From: Alphaproteobacteria bacterium
GTDB taxonomy: Bacteria; Pseudomonadota; Alphaproteobacteria; DSM-16000; Inquilinaceae
DNA length: 64,000 bases
Assembly (NCBI GenBank): GCA_028277405.1
Contig: JANQGH010000070.1
Coordinates: forward strand, 62,001-126,000
Direction: 5' to 3'
Positions 36,566-44,000 of the stretch are shown in pieces. The position numbers were made by a program, and so were the translations under genes. The number at the start of each line of letters is the position of its first letter. Position 1 is the first letter of the stretch. The notes beneath the pieces are model-generated. The model was not told the origin of the DNA, did not search any database, and saw nothing but the letters and a program-made list of their open reading frames with translations.

Positions 36566-37309
36566 ATGTCGCATTCAAAACACATCATCATCGTCGATGA
36601 CGACCAGGCCGTCAGGGAGACGTTCTCCGAATACCTGACACTGCAGGATTTTCGCGTGTCGGAGTTTGGCAACGCCGTCGACTTCCGTGCCTTCGTGGAC
36701 GGTGGCGAGTCGTTTGACCTGGCAATCCTGGATATCGCGATGCCGGGCGAGGACGGGCTGTCGCTCGCCCGGTTCCTGCGCGAACGCACCGATGTCGGCG
36801 TCATCATGGTGACGGCGTCGGGCGAGCCGGTGGACATCATCGTCGGGCTTGAGATGGGCGCCGACGACTATATCGCCAAGCCGGTCAATCTTCGCGAACT
36901 GCTGGCACGCATCAAATCGGTGTTGCGGCGGACGGGGGCCGGCCGAGAAGGCGCAAAGCCCGTAGACCAACCGCTGCAACAGGAGGACCGGTTGCCGTTC
37001 GGCCATTGTTGGCTGAACCTGGCATCGCGTCAGCTCTACGATGAGGACGGCCAGGAGATCCCGACGACGGCCATGGAGTTCGACTTGCTGAAGGCCTTCG
37101 TCGAACGGCCCAACCGCGTGCTGAGCCGGGACTTCCTCTTGGACATTGCCCATAACCGCGAGCGCGAGGCCTTTGACCGTTCGATCGACATCCGGATCGC
37201 CCGGCTGCGCCGCAAGATCGAGCGGGACCCGGGCAAGCCGCAAGTTATCAAGACCGTGCGCGGCGCCGGCTACATGTTCGTGACCAAGGATCGCGCCGGG
37301 CCGGATTGA
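36566..37309 (+). CDS. OmpR-family response regulator
   Basis: The 247-residue protein has an N-terminal receiver (acidic pocket IVDDDQ at 9-14, phospho-accepting D56 in LAILDIAMPGEDG, conserved Lys in YIAKPVNLRELL) and a C-terminal OmpR winged helix ending DIRIARLRRKIERDPGKPQVIKTVRGAGYMF. It directly follows the hybrid kinase and is the likely partner. An intrinsic terminator follows at 37348. Confidence 0.92.
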   Translation: MSHSKHIIIVDDDQAVRETFSEYLTLQDFRVSEFGNAVDFRAFVDGGESFDLAILDIAMPGEDGLSLARFLRERTDVGVIMVTASGEPVDIIVGLEMGADDYIAKPVNLRELLARIKSVLRRTGAGREGAKPVDQPLQQEDRLPFGHCWLNLASRQLYDEDGQEIPTTAMEFDLLKAFVERPNRVLSRDFLLDIAHNREREAFDRSIDIRIARLRRKIERDPGKPQVIKTVRGAGYMFVTKDRAGPD

Positions 37310-37347
37310 TCGGCTCCTCGCCGCAGGTGCTGACCGGCACTGATGTT

Positions 37348-37386
37348 GAGACCCGGCTGCAATGCGCGGCCGGGTCTCGCTCTTTT
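37348..37386 (+). terminator. intrinsic terminator after the two-component operon
   Basis: GAGACCCGGC (37348-37357) pairs perfectly with GCCGGGTCTC (37369-37378) and is followed by GCTCTTTT. The position 39 bases after the response-regulator stop and the T-run make this a good rho-independent terminator. Confidence 0.8.
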
Positions 37387-37531
37387 CAGGCCCGGGCTCG
37401 ACAGAAACAATTGAAACCAAAAAGGTCGCCGCGCGAAATCCGCCGGAAACATCGGGTGCTTATCTCTGTAACCATCGACGCGGGCCACGGTCTTGGCCGA
37501 GGTCGATCAAACTCATGGAGAGAGCACGGCG

Positions 37532-37855
37532 ATGAGCGCGAATGCGACGATGGTCAACGACCATTCATTATCTGCCGCCGCGTCGGTGCACGGCGTCGGC
37601 GGCAGCTCGAAACACGGCTCGGTTCTTGGACAGTGGTTCCGGGTCATCGGCAACTTTGCCCGCGGATTGGCGAGACAGCACAAGGCGCGGTCTACCGCGG
37701 CCCAACTGACCCGCCTGGATGACGCGATCTTGAAGGATATCGGCATCTCGCGAGGCGAGATCCTGGGCCTGGCGGACGAGCTTGCCAGCGGCAAATCAGA
37801 CGGGGTTCGCCCCATCCGCTTTCGGTCCGACAGCTATCGGCCGATCGGCGAGTAG
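37532..37855 (+). CDS. DUF1127 domain protein
   Basis: The 107-residue protein carries a C-terminal DUF1127 motif: AAQLTRLDDAILKDIGISRGEI followed by Gly-Leu-Ala, the Arg/Leu-rich helix found in many alphaproteobacterial small proteins, some of which tune small-RNA-based phosphate and carbon control. The N-terminal 50 residues are Ser/His/Gly-rich and not conserved. ATG at 37532 has GGAGAG upstream; an in-frame start 13 codons earlier lacks one. Confidence 0.75.
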   Translation: MSANATMVNDHSLSAAASVHGVGGSSKHGSVLGQWFRVIGNFARGLARQHKARSTAAQLTRLDDAILKDIGISRGEILGLADELASGKSDGVRPIRFRSDSYRPIGE

Positions 37856-38018
37856 GTCGGCCGTTACGTAACCCAGCAATCCGCCCGGATCGGGCAGCAG
37901 GGGACGGTTTGATGCCGGTTGTCGAGTGGGCGGCAGCCGACATCTGGTGAGGCGGCAACGCCAAGCCAGCCGATCCCGGCGAGTGGCGTCGCGGCCACGG
38001 TCCAAGCAATGGGTGGAT

Positions 38019-38053
38019 GAAGCGCCCGGAAGGCACTGCCGTCCGGGCGCTTC
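38019..38053. terminator. perfect 12-bp hairpin between convergent genes
   Basis: GAAGCGCCCGGA (38019-38030) and TCCGGGCGCTTC (38042-38053) form a perfect stem with an 11-base loop. It lies between the ends of the DUF1127 gene and the opposing DUF417 gene and is probably a bidirectional terminator, although the T-run is short. Confidence 0.6.
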
Positions 38054-38071
38054 TTGCATGGTAGCAGGTGT

Positions 38072-38581
38072 CTAGCGCTTAAGCTTGGCGAGCGAGTCGC
38101 TGATGACGAAAAGCGCCAGGGCCGCCAGACCGATATCCTTCAACAGGAACTGGCCCGGCAAGACCGAGATGGCGGGGAAGCCGAGCTCCTCAAGTGTCAC
38201 CCCGGGGGTCGTGAAGAAGAAGCTGAGCGTCACGACGAACGTCCCCAGCGCCAGCAAACCGCCGATCGCCGACAGGCGCGGCGAGATCAGTCGGCCAGCG
38301 ATCAGCAAAGCGGCGATCAGTTCGACGCTACCGATCAGGTTCGATACGGCTTGCACCCCAAGGATGGAATAGATCCAACCGATGAACGGGCTGTTGGCGA
38401 CCAGCCCTTGAATGGCGCCAGCCTCATAGGCGGTAAACTTCATGCCGCCGAACCAGGCAAAGATGGCCACAAGCGCCACATAGGGCAGTATCCGGGCCAC
38501 GGCGTGCACATCCGATTGCGCCTCGCGCCAGCCAATGCGGTCTTCGTCATCATGTCCGGCGAGCAGTTCTTGATTTGACAT
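38072..38581 (-). CDS. DUF417 (YkgB-like) membrane protein
   Basis: The 169-residue protein has four transmembrane segments and the DUF417 pattern: ILPYVALVAIFAWFGGMKFTAYEAGAIQGLVANSPFIGW, then GSVELIAALLIAGRL and FVVTLSFFFTTPGVTLEELGFP. YkgB-type proteins belong to the DoxX-related group and are often induced by reactive chlorine or electrophile stress. AAGGAG precedes the ATG. It is divergent from a TetR-family gene, with a large inverted repeat in between. Confidence 0.8.
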   Translation of the reverse strand: MSNQELLAGHDDEDRIGWREAQSDVHAVARILPYVALVAIFAWFGGMKFTAYEAGAIQGLVANSPFIGWIYSILGVQAVSNLIGSVELIAALLIAGRLISPRLSAIGGLLALGTFVVTLSFFFTTPGVTLEELGFPAISVLPGQFLLKDIGLAALALFVISDSLAKLKR

Positions 38582-38648
38582 AACAGTCTCCTTTTCGGTC
38601 CTGGTCCAGTCAGACGATCGGTAGGCGATGGCTTTGACTTAACGAATT

Positions 38649-38700
38649 AACGATACCGATCTGTATCTCTTGATCAAGAAGTAGACAGATCCGTATCGTT
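38649..38700. promoter_or_regulatory. 52-bp inverted repeat, probable TetR-family operator
   Basis: AACGATACCGATCTGT (38649-38664) and ACAGATCCGTATCGTT (38685-38700) are reverse complements except at one position. Each arm again contains a GATAC/GTATC core. The same core recurs as GATACGG...CGGTATC near 38806-38826, just before the TetR gene. The spacing suits two bound dimers controlling both the DUF417 gene and the regulator. Confidence 0.7.
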
Positions 38701-38838
38701 TATCAAGAGCGCGTCTGCCACAACCGTTCACAATGGCGTGATATCAACAGTCTCCAGAGAGCGCCAAAAGGTCGCCCGGGCTTGCAAATCGCGTCAACGG
38801 ACCGAGATACGGCACTGATCGGTATCGTGAGGTTCGGA

Positions 38839-39414
38839 ATGAAGCGGATCGAAAAGAAGGCCCATCTTCTCGAAACGGCGGTGGCCTTGTTCAATCGCCA
38901 CGGCTATCACGCGGCCGGCGTCGACCGGATCATCGCCGACTCCGGTATCGCCAAAACGACGCTCTATCGGCATTTCGCGACCAAGGAGGATCTGATCCTC
39001 GCCGCGTTGCGGCTGCAGGACGAACGGTCGCGCGACGGCATGCGCGCCTTCGTTGACAAGGCGACCACCGACCCGATCGAAAAGCTGCTGGCGACTTTCG
39101 ACTATCTTGAGGCGTGGTTCGCCGATCGTGCCTTCCATGGCTGCCCGTTCGTCAGCGCCGCCAGCGAATATGGCGACGAAACGGACCCCATCTTTCACGA
39201 GGTTGCCCTGCACAAGCGCCTGGTGCTGGCCTATTTCGAGGAACTGGCCCATGCCGCCGGTTTGGCCGATGCGAAACGGGTCGCCGAGACCATCAACCTG
39301 TTGCACGAGGGTGCGGTTGCCGTTGCACAAGTGACGCGCGATCCTGCGACCGCCGGGCGCGCCAAGGAGGCGGCAAGGCGCCTGCTCGCAGACGAGCAAC
39401 CGGCATTCGCCTGA
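38839..39414 (+). CDS. TetR/AcrR-family regulator
   Basis: The 191-residue protein starts with a TetR helix-turn-helix (LLETAVALFNRHGYHAAGVDRIIADSGIAKTTLYRHFATKEDLI, about 9-52), followed by a helical ligand domain with FDYLEAWFADRAFHGCPFVSAASEYGDE, a stretch found in regulators of the NemR-like group; the single Cys there could be redox-active. ATG at 38839 with GAGG upstream is preferred over an earlier start that would cover operator sequence. It is the likely repressor of the divergent DUF417 gene. Confidence 0.85.
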   Translation: MKRIEKKAHLLETAVALFNRHGYHAAGVDRIIADSGIAKTTLYRHFATKEDLILAALRLQDERSRDGMRAFVDKATTDPIEKLLATFDYLEAWFADRAFHGCPFVSAASEYGDETDPIFHEVALHKRLVLAYFEELAHAAGLADAKRVAETINLLHEGAVAVAQVTRDPATAGRAKEAARRLLADEQPAFA

Positions 39415-39482
39415 TACCACGCTACGCCTTTGCAATCCGGCGCGGCCCGTGTTTCGATGCCGCCTCCGACTGGCCGGACAAT

Positions 39483-39905
39483 ATGAGCCAAACCGTGACC
39501 GACAAGCATTATGAAGGCGGCTGCCTGTGCGGCGCCGTACGCTTTCGCGGCACCGGCACGCCCGAATTCGTGTCGCATTGCCAGTGTACGACCTGCCGCA
39601 AGACCAGCGGTACCGGGCACAGCACCGACGCCGGCTTCAAGACCGCGCACCTCGCCATCACGGGCGATCTCAGCCGCTTTGCGATGGCGACCGACAGCGG
39701 GAATACGATCGAGATCTGTTTTTGCCCGGATTGCGGCTCAAAGGTAATGACGACAAATGCCGCCTATCCGGACGTTGCCGCCATTAACCTAGCCCTGTTC
39801 GACACCCCCGGGGCCCTGACGCCGACCATCGTGTTCTTCACCCGCTCGGCCGTTCCATGGGACCTGATCGGTGGCGATGTCGAGCGATACGAGACCCAGC
39901 CCTAG
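39483..39905 (+). CDS. GFA (glutathione-dependent formaldehyde-activating) family protein
   Basis: The 140-residue protein has the zinc-binding cysteines of the GFA fold: GGCLCGAVRF (C14, C16), HCQCTTCRK (C33, C35, C38) and FCPDCGSKV (C81, C84). The family includes S-hydroxymethylglutathione synthase-like proteins and CENP-V domain proteins; most members are uncharacterised. It follows the TetR gene by 68 bases and meets the opposing reductase gene at its stop codon. Confidence 0.85.
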   Translation: MSQTVTDKHYEGGCLCGAVRFRGTGTPEFVSHCQCTTCRKTSGTGHSTDAGFKTAHLAITGDLSRFAMATDSGNTIEICFCPDCGSKVMTTNAAYPDVAAINLALFDTPGALTPTIVFFTRSAVPWDLIGGDVERYETQP

Positions 39906-40441
39906 GCCGCGGGCCGGAAATCGTATCTGAGACACACGCAGCCGGGCGCCACTGTCTCGCTCTGGACAAGCCGGACGCTTCGCGCAAGGCCATTCGGCGG
40001 AAATAGTCGGGCGCCGCCGCCCAACAGCTCCGGCATGATGAACAGGCTGAGGTCATCCAGCGCCCCGCGTTCGATGAACGCCTGTTGCAGCCGGCCGCCA
40101 CCGACGAGCCAGACATCGCCGTCTTCGAGCCCGCGCACGTGCGTCACCAGCCCGTCGATGCCGCCGTTCCAGGTCTGAACGGGTCCGATCGGCTCGTCGA
40201 TTGGTGACGACGTCACCACGATCGCCCGGCGGTCGCCATAGGGCCAATCGACATCGAAACCGGCGATCGCATCATAGGTGCCGCGCCCCATGACCACGGT
40301 TCGGATGCCGTCGACAAAGCGGTCGTAGCCGAACGCGCCAAGCTCCAAACCGTCATACTTGGTCAGCCAGTCCAGGTTGCCGTCAGGCGCGGCGATGTAT
40401 CCGTCCAAGCTCATGGCGATGTATCCGCGGATGCTGGCCAT
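39902..40441 (-). CDS. dihydrofolate reductase-fold protein (RibD C-terminal type)
   Basis: The 179-residue protein begins ASIRGYIAMSLDGYIAAPDGNLDWL and contains VVMGRGTYDAI and DVWLVGGGRLQQAFIERGALDDLSLFIMPELLGGGARLFP, the pattern of the YyaP/YwjB-like RibD C-terminal family of NADPH-dependent reductases whose substrates are mostly unknown. GGAG precedes ATG at 40441. It is divergent from a TetR-family gene with a perfect palindrome between them. Confidence 0.85.
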   Translation of the reverse strand: MASIRGYIAMSLDGYIAAPDGNLDWLTKYDGLELGAFGYDRFVDGIRTVVMGRGTYDAIAGFDVDWPYGDRRAIVVTSSPIDEPIGPVQTWNGGIDGLVTHVRGLEDGDVWLVGGGRLQQAFIERGALDDLSLFIMPELLGGGARLFPPNGLARSVRLVQSETVAPGCVCLRYDFRPAA

Positions 40442-40481
40442 CACCGCACTCCTCTGTTGGCTTCGGGCAGATCGTAATATA

Positions 40482-40499
40482 TAAACGAACATTCGTTTA
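40482..40499. promoter_or_regulatory. perfect 18-bp palindrome, probable TetR-family operator
   Basis: TAAACGAA and TTCGTTTA flank a CA centre. The site lies 40 bases from the reductase start and 15 bases before the TetR start, in an otherwise AT-rich stretch. This is a textbook operator for the neighbouring regulator and should control both genes. Confidence 0.75.
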
Positions 40500-40514
40500 C
40501 AATAGGAAGCTGCG

Positions 40515-41096
40515 ATGCCTCGCCCCCGTTCCATTTCAGACGATGTGGTGCTGGACGGCGCCTTTGCCATCGTCCGCCGGCAAGGCCCGGCCGGACTGAC
40601 ATTCGCGATCCTGGCGAAGGAAACCGGGCTCGCGCCGGCCACCCTGGTTCAGCGCTTCGGATCGAAGCCGAAGCTGGTTAGCGCGACCCTGCACCATGCC
40701 TGGGACCTGCTGGACGCCAGAACGGCGGCGTACGATGCCGAGGCACCGGTCTCGCCGGAGGGCGCGGTCCAGATGCTGGTCGCGCTGTCAGAGGGCCACG
40801 CGGCCGACGATTTCGCCGACAGCCTGCTGGTGCTGCGCGAGGACTTGAGAGACCCGTTGCTTCGGGCGCGCGGCCAGCGCTGGGGCGAGACCCTTTGCCG
40901 ACTGCTGGCGCGACGGTTAGACGACGGTTCCGGGCCGCGATCCGACCTCGGGCGCGTAATGGCTGCCCAATGGCAAGGCGCTGTCCTTTGGTGGGGCTTT
41001 GACCAAAGCAGGCCGGTTACCGAGTTCGTTGCGGAGGCGCTCTACACTTTCTGTGCCGCTGTTGGCATCGAAGCCCGCCCGCGCAAACGCCGCTAG
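40515..41096 (+). CDS. TetR-family regulator
   Basis: The 193-residue protein has an N-terminal helix-turn-helix (DDVVLDGAFAIVRRQGPAGLTFAILAKETGLAPATLVQRFGSK; GLAPATLVQRFGSK is the recognition helix) and a helical C-terminal domain with the uncommon tract QWQGAVLWWGFDQSRP. It is divergent from the dihydrofolate-reductase-fold gene and probably represses it and itself. Its stop overlaps the stop of the epimerase gene on the other strand. Confidence 0.85.
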   Translation: MPRPRSISDDVVLDGAFAIVRRQGPAGLTFAILAKETGLAPATLVQRFGSKPKLVSATLHHAWDLLDARTAAYDAEAPVSPEGAVQMLVALSEGHAADDFADSLLVLREDLRDPLLRARGQRWGETLCRLLARRLDDGSGPRSDLGRVMAAQWQGAVLWWGFDQSRPVTEFVAEALYTFCAAVGIEARPRKRR

Positions 41097-41947
41097 CCTA
41101 CCAGGCCGTATTGCCGGGCCTTGTTGTGTAGAAAGGGCACGCCCTCGGCCATCACCTGTTCCGCGCTGTCGGCGACCGGTCGCCAGACCGATAGGGCGGC
41201 GGCGATCTCGGGCGGCAGGTTGATGAAACTCTCTACCACCATGCCGCCCTTGAAGCCGATCGCGGCCATGGCGCCGAAGATTTCGTCCCAGGGCACCGTG
41301 CCGGTGCCGGGCACGCCGCGATGGCTTTCCGACAGGTGGATGTATTTCAGCCGTTCGCCGGCGGCGATGATGCCGTTGGCGACACCGTTCTCCTCGATGT
41401 TCATATGGTAGGTGTCGAGATGGACGAAAACGTGCGGCTGGCCGACACGCTCGATCAGCCGGACGGTCTGCTCGGCCGTGTTCAGCAAGTGGGTCTCGTA
41501 TCGGTTGACCGCTTCCAGGCCCAGCTCGATGCCGCGCTTCGCGGCGTGGGTCGCGGCGCCGTCGATCGCCTTGACAACATTGTCCAACTCCGCCTCGGTC
41601 GGCGGTTCGTTGGTGCGCTCGCCCAACAGGCCGTAGGTCACACCGCACAGCGCCGCGCCCCCCAGATCGGCCGTCTTGTCGATGGCGAGCGTCAGGAACT
41701 CAACCGCCTTGTCCGGATAGCGGCTGGCCCTCACCTCTCCCGGCAGGGTCAGCGAGCAGACCGGTGTGATGCCGGTGTTTCCGAACAGGGCCCTGGTGTG
41801 TTCAGCGTCAACCGAGGCGGGCGCCAGAAGTGCGATTTCCAGAATGTCGAGCTTGTGCCGCTTGGCCTCGTCGATGGCGTGGGTGGCCAGCTCCGGCGTC
41901 CAGCTCGGACCCCAAAGGCTGGAATGAACGCCAAATCCGTGTCTCAT
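41093..41947 (-). CDS. sugar phosphate isomerase/epimerase (ketose 3-epimerase-like)
   Basis: The 284-residue TIM-barrel protein belongs to the xylose-isomerase-like AP endonuclease 2 family. Blocks typical of D-tagatose/D-allulose 3-epimerases are present: GLEAVNRYETHLLNTAEQTVRLIE (metal-binding Glu), VHLDTYHMNIEE (Asp and His ligands), HLSESHRGVPGTGTVPWDEIF (His and the substrate-binding Glu-Ser-His-Arg) and VVESF (final Glu). It is the last gene of the sugar-importer operon, with an ATGA overlap, so it probably converts the imported sugar. Confidence 0.8.
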   Translation of the reverse strand: MRHGFGVHSSLWGPSWTPELATHAIDEAKRHKLDILEIALLAPASVDAEHTRALFGNTGITPVCSLTLPGEVRASRYPDKAVEFLTLAIDKTADLGGAALCGVTYGLLGERTNEPPTEAELDNVVKAIDGAATHAAKRGIELGLEAVNRYETHLLNTAEQTVRLIERVGQPHVFVHLDTYHMNIEENGVANGIIAAGERLKYIHLSESHRGVPGTGTVPWDEIFGAMAAIGFKGGMVVESFINLPPEIAAALSVWRPVADSAEQVMAEGVPFLHNKARQYGLVG

Positions 41948-43002
41948 CGGGCGGTTTCCTTCGTTGTTTGGTTTTTCGGCGGTGCGCGGGGCGATGCCGA
42001 AGCGGCTGATGCGCGGGCGGCGCGCCATCGGCCCAGGCCCCAGCGCACGACCATCACGGCGATCAGGAAGGCGCCCCAGAGGCCGGTGGCCAGATGCTGG
42101 TTGGCACCCATCAGGTTCAGGCCGGACGAGATCGCCTGCAGGATGATCAGGGCGAGCACGACCGACACCGTGCGACCGAAACCGCCGAACGGGTCGACGC
42201 CGCCCAGGAAGCAGGCCAGCACGGTAATCAGCAGGTAGGCCTCGCCATGGCCGATGCGGACCGAGTTGAAGCGCGAGAGCATGATGATGCCGGCAACCGC
42301 TGCGATCACGCCGGACAGCGAATAGACCAGGGTCAGGGACAGCTTGGTGTTGATGCCCGAATAGCGCGTTGCCTCGATGTTCGAGCCCAGCATGTGGGTG
42401 GCGAAGCCGAGCCGTGTGCGCGTCAGCACGATGTGGACCGCAAAGGCAACGATGACGAAGATGATCAGCGGCACCGGGATCGCGGCGACAGTGCCGTGGC
42501 CGAGCGTGGTCACGAACGCCGGAAAGCCGGAGATATCGCCGCCGCGCGTGATCAGCTCGCCGACCCCGCGCAGGAAGATCATCATGCTGAGCGAGACCAG
42601 GATCGGATGGGCACCGAGAAAGGCGACGATCAGGCCCATCACCGTTCCGATGACGAAGCCGGTCAGCAGCGCCAGGCCGACACCAAGCGCGAAGGCGAAC
42701 ACGCCGGCGTCGGGACCGCCGAAGGTCTGCAGCGTCCAGGCGAGCACCAGCGCACAGATGTTGGCGCTGAACGTCACCGCCAGGTTCAGGCCACCGGACA
42801 GGATCGGGATCAGCATCGCCAGTGTCAGCAGACCCAACTCCGGCAACTGAAACGCCATCGATTGGAATGTGCCGAGGGTCAGAAAGCGCGGCGTCGTGAC
42901 GCCGAAGGCCACCAGCACAAGCACCAGCACGGCGGCAAGCCCGACGATTTCAGCTTGCCGACCGTCGAAGATTCGGCCCAGCCTGGCCCAACCGTCCCTC
43001 AT
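41944..43002 (-). CDS. sugar ABC transporter permease (RbsC type)
   Basis: The 352-residue permease of the RbsC/AraH class has about ten hydrophobic segments. GLNLAVTFSANICALVLAW and the cytoplasmic coupling segment GSNIEATRYSGINTKLSLTLVYSLSG are the usual EAA-like features of this family. The Ala/Ser-rich tail is variable. It overlaps its neighbours on both sides by four bases, indicating one tightly coupled operon with a second permease, so the inner-membrane channel is a heterodimer. Confidence 0.9.
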   Translation of the reverse strand: MRDGWARLGRIFDGRQAEIVGLAAVLVLVLVAFGVTTPRFLTLGTFQSMAFQLPELGLLTLAMLIPILSGGLNLAVTFSANICALVLAWTLQTFGGPDAGVFAFALGVGLALLTGFVIGTVMGLIVAFLGAHPILVSLSMMIFLRGVGELITRGGDISGFPAFVTTLGHGTVAAIPVPLIIFVIVAFAVHIVLTRTRLGFATHMLGSNIEATRYSGINTKLSLTLVYSLSGVIAAVAGIIMLSRFNSVRIGHGEAYLLITVLACFLGGVDPFGGFGRTVSVVLALIILQAISSGLNLMGANQHLATGLWGAFLIAVMVVRWGLGRWRAARASAASASPRAPPKNQTTKETAR

Positions 43003-44000
43003 GACCGCACCCGACGCCGTTGGCCCAAAAGGCCGCTGGATTGCAGGTTGGTGGCGATGATGGCCACCAGGATGACCAAGCCGATCACCATCTGGAAAGC
43101 GTAAGGCGTGACGCCCAACAGGTTGAGGCCATTGCTGGTAATTGTGATCAGAGCCACACCCAACACGGCACCCAGCACCGTGCCGCGCCCGCCGCCAAGG
43201 CGCGCGCCGCCGAGAACCACCGCCGCCAGAACCTCCAACTCGCGCCCGTAAAGCGCGTTCGGGACCACTTCCTGCACATAGTTGGCCTGCATGAGACCGC
43301 CGATCCCCGCGCAGATGCCGAGCCAGCCATAGGCGACGAAATGCATCGCGGCGATGTTGATGCCGATACGTCGCGCACCGTCGGGATTGTCCCCCAAGGC
43401 ATAGAGCTGCCGGCCGATATTGAGGCGGTGGATAAGCACCCAGCTCAACAGAACCATGACCGCCATCACCGCGACCGGCAGGCGGATTTCGGCAAACAGG
43501 CCAGATGCCGTCTGGGTCTCAAACAGGATCACCCGGTCCAGCCACCAGTCCGGCAGGTCATAAATCGACACGCCGCGCGTGAAGAACATGAGGAAGCCGA
43601 AAAAGACGTTGAAGGTGGCAATCGTGACGACGATCGAGATGATCCGGAAATAGTGGATCAGCCCGGCATTGATGGCGCCGAGGCAAAAGCCGAAGCCGGC
43701 GGCCAGCGCGAAGCCCAACGCCCAGCTGCCACCGCCGAGCTGTTCGACCGCCAGGGCCGTCAGATACTGCACGACCGACGCGGCGACGGCGAACGAGATG
43801 TCGATGCCGCCGGCCACCAGCACCGCCAACAGGCCAACCGCGAAAATCAGATTGATGGCCGAGACGTTCAGCAGGTTGAACAGGTTCGAAACGGTCAGGA
43901 ACGTGTCGGTCGCCAGGCCGAGAAACAGAACCATCAGGGCGATCACGACGATCAGCCAGGCCTCCGTTCCGCGAATGGCCGGCAAACGCTGCTCACGCAT
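42999..44000 (-). CDS. sugar ABC transporter permease (RbsC type), second subunit
   Basis: The 333-residue protein is a paralogue of the next permease, with VAGGIDISFAVAASVVQYLTALA early and the coupling loop YALGDNPDGARRIGINIAAMHFVAYGWLGICAGIGG. It ends with an Arg-rich cytoplasmic tail (GLLGQRRRVRS). It overlaps the ATPase gene upstream by eight bases and the next permease by four. Confidence 0.9.
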   Translation of the reverse strand: MREQRLPAIRGTEAWLIVVIALMVLFLGLATDTFLTVSNLFNLLNVSAINLIFAVGLLAVLVAGGIDISFAVAASVVQYLTALAVEQLGGGSWALGFALAAGFGFCLGAINAGLIHYFRIISIVVTIATFNVFFGFLMFFTRGVSIYDLPDWWLDRVILFETQTASGLFAEIRLPVAVMAVMVLLSWVLIHRLNIGRQLYALGDNPDGARRIGINIAAMHFVAYGWLGICAGIGGLMQANYVQEVVPNALYGRELEVLAAVVLGGARLGGGRGTVLGAVLGVALITITSNGLNLLGVTPYAFQMVIGLVILVAIIATNLQSSGLLGQRRRVRS

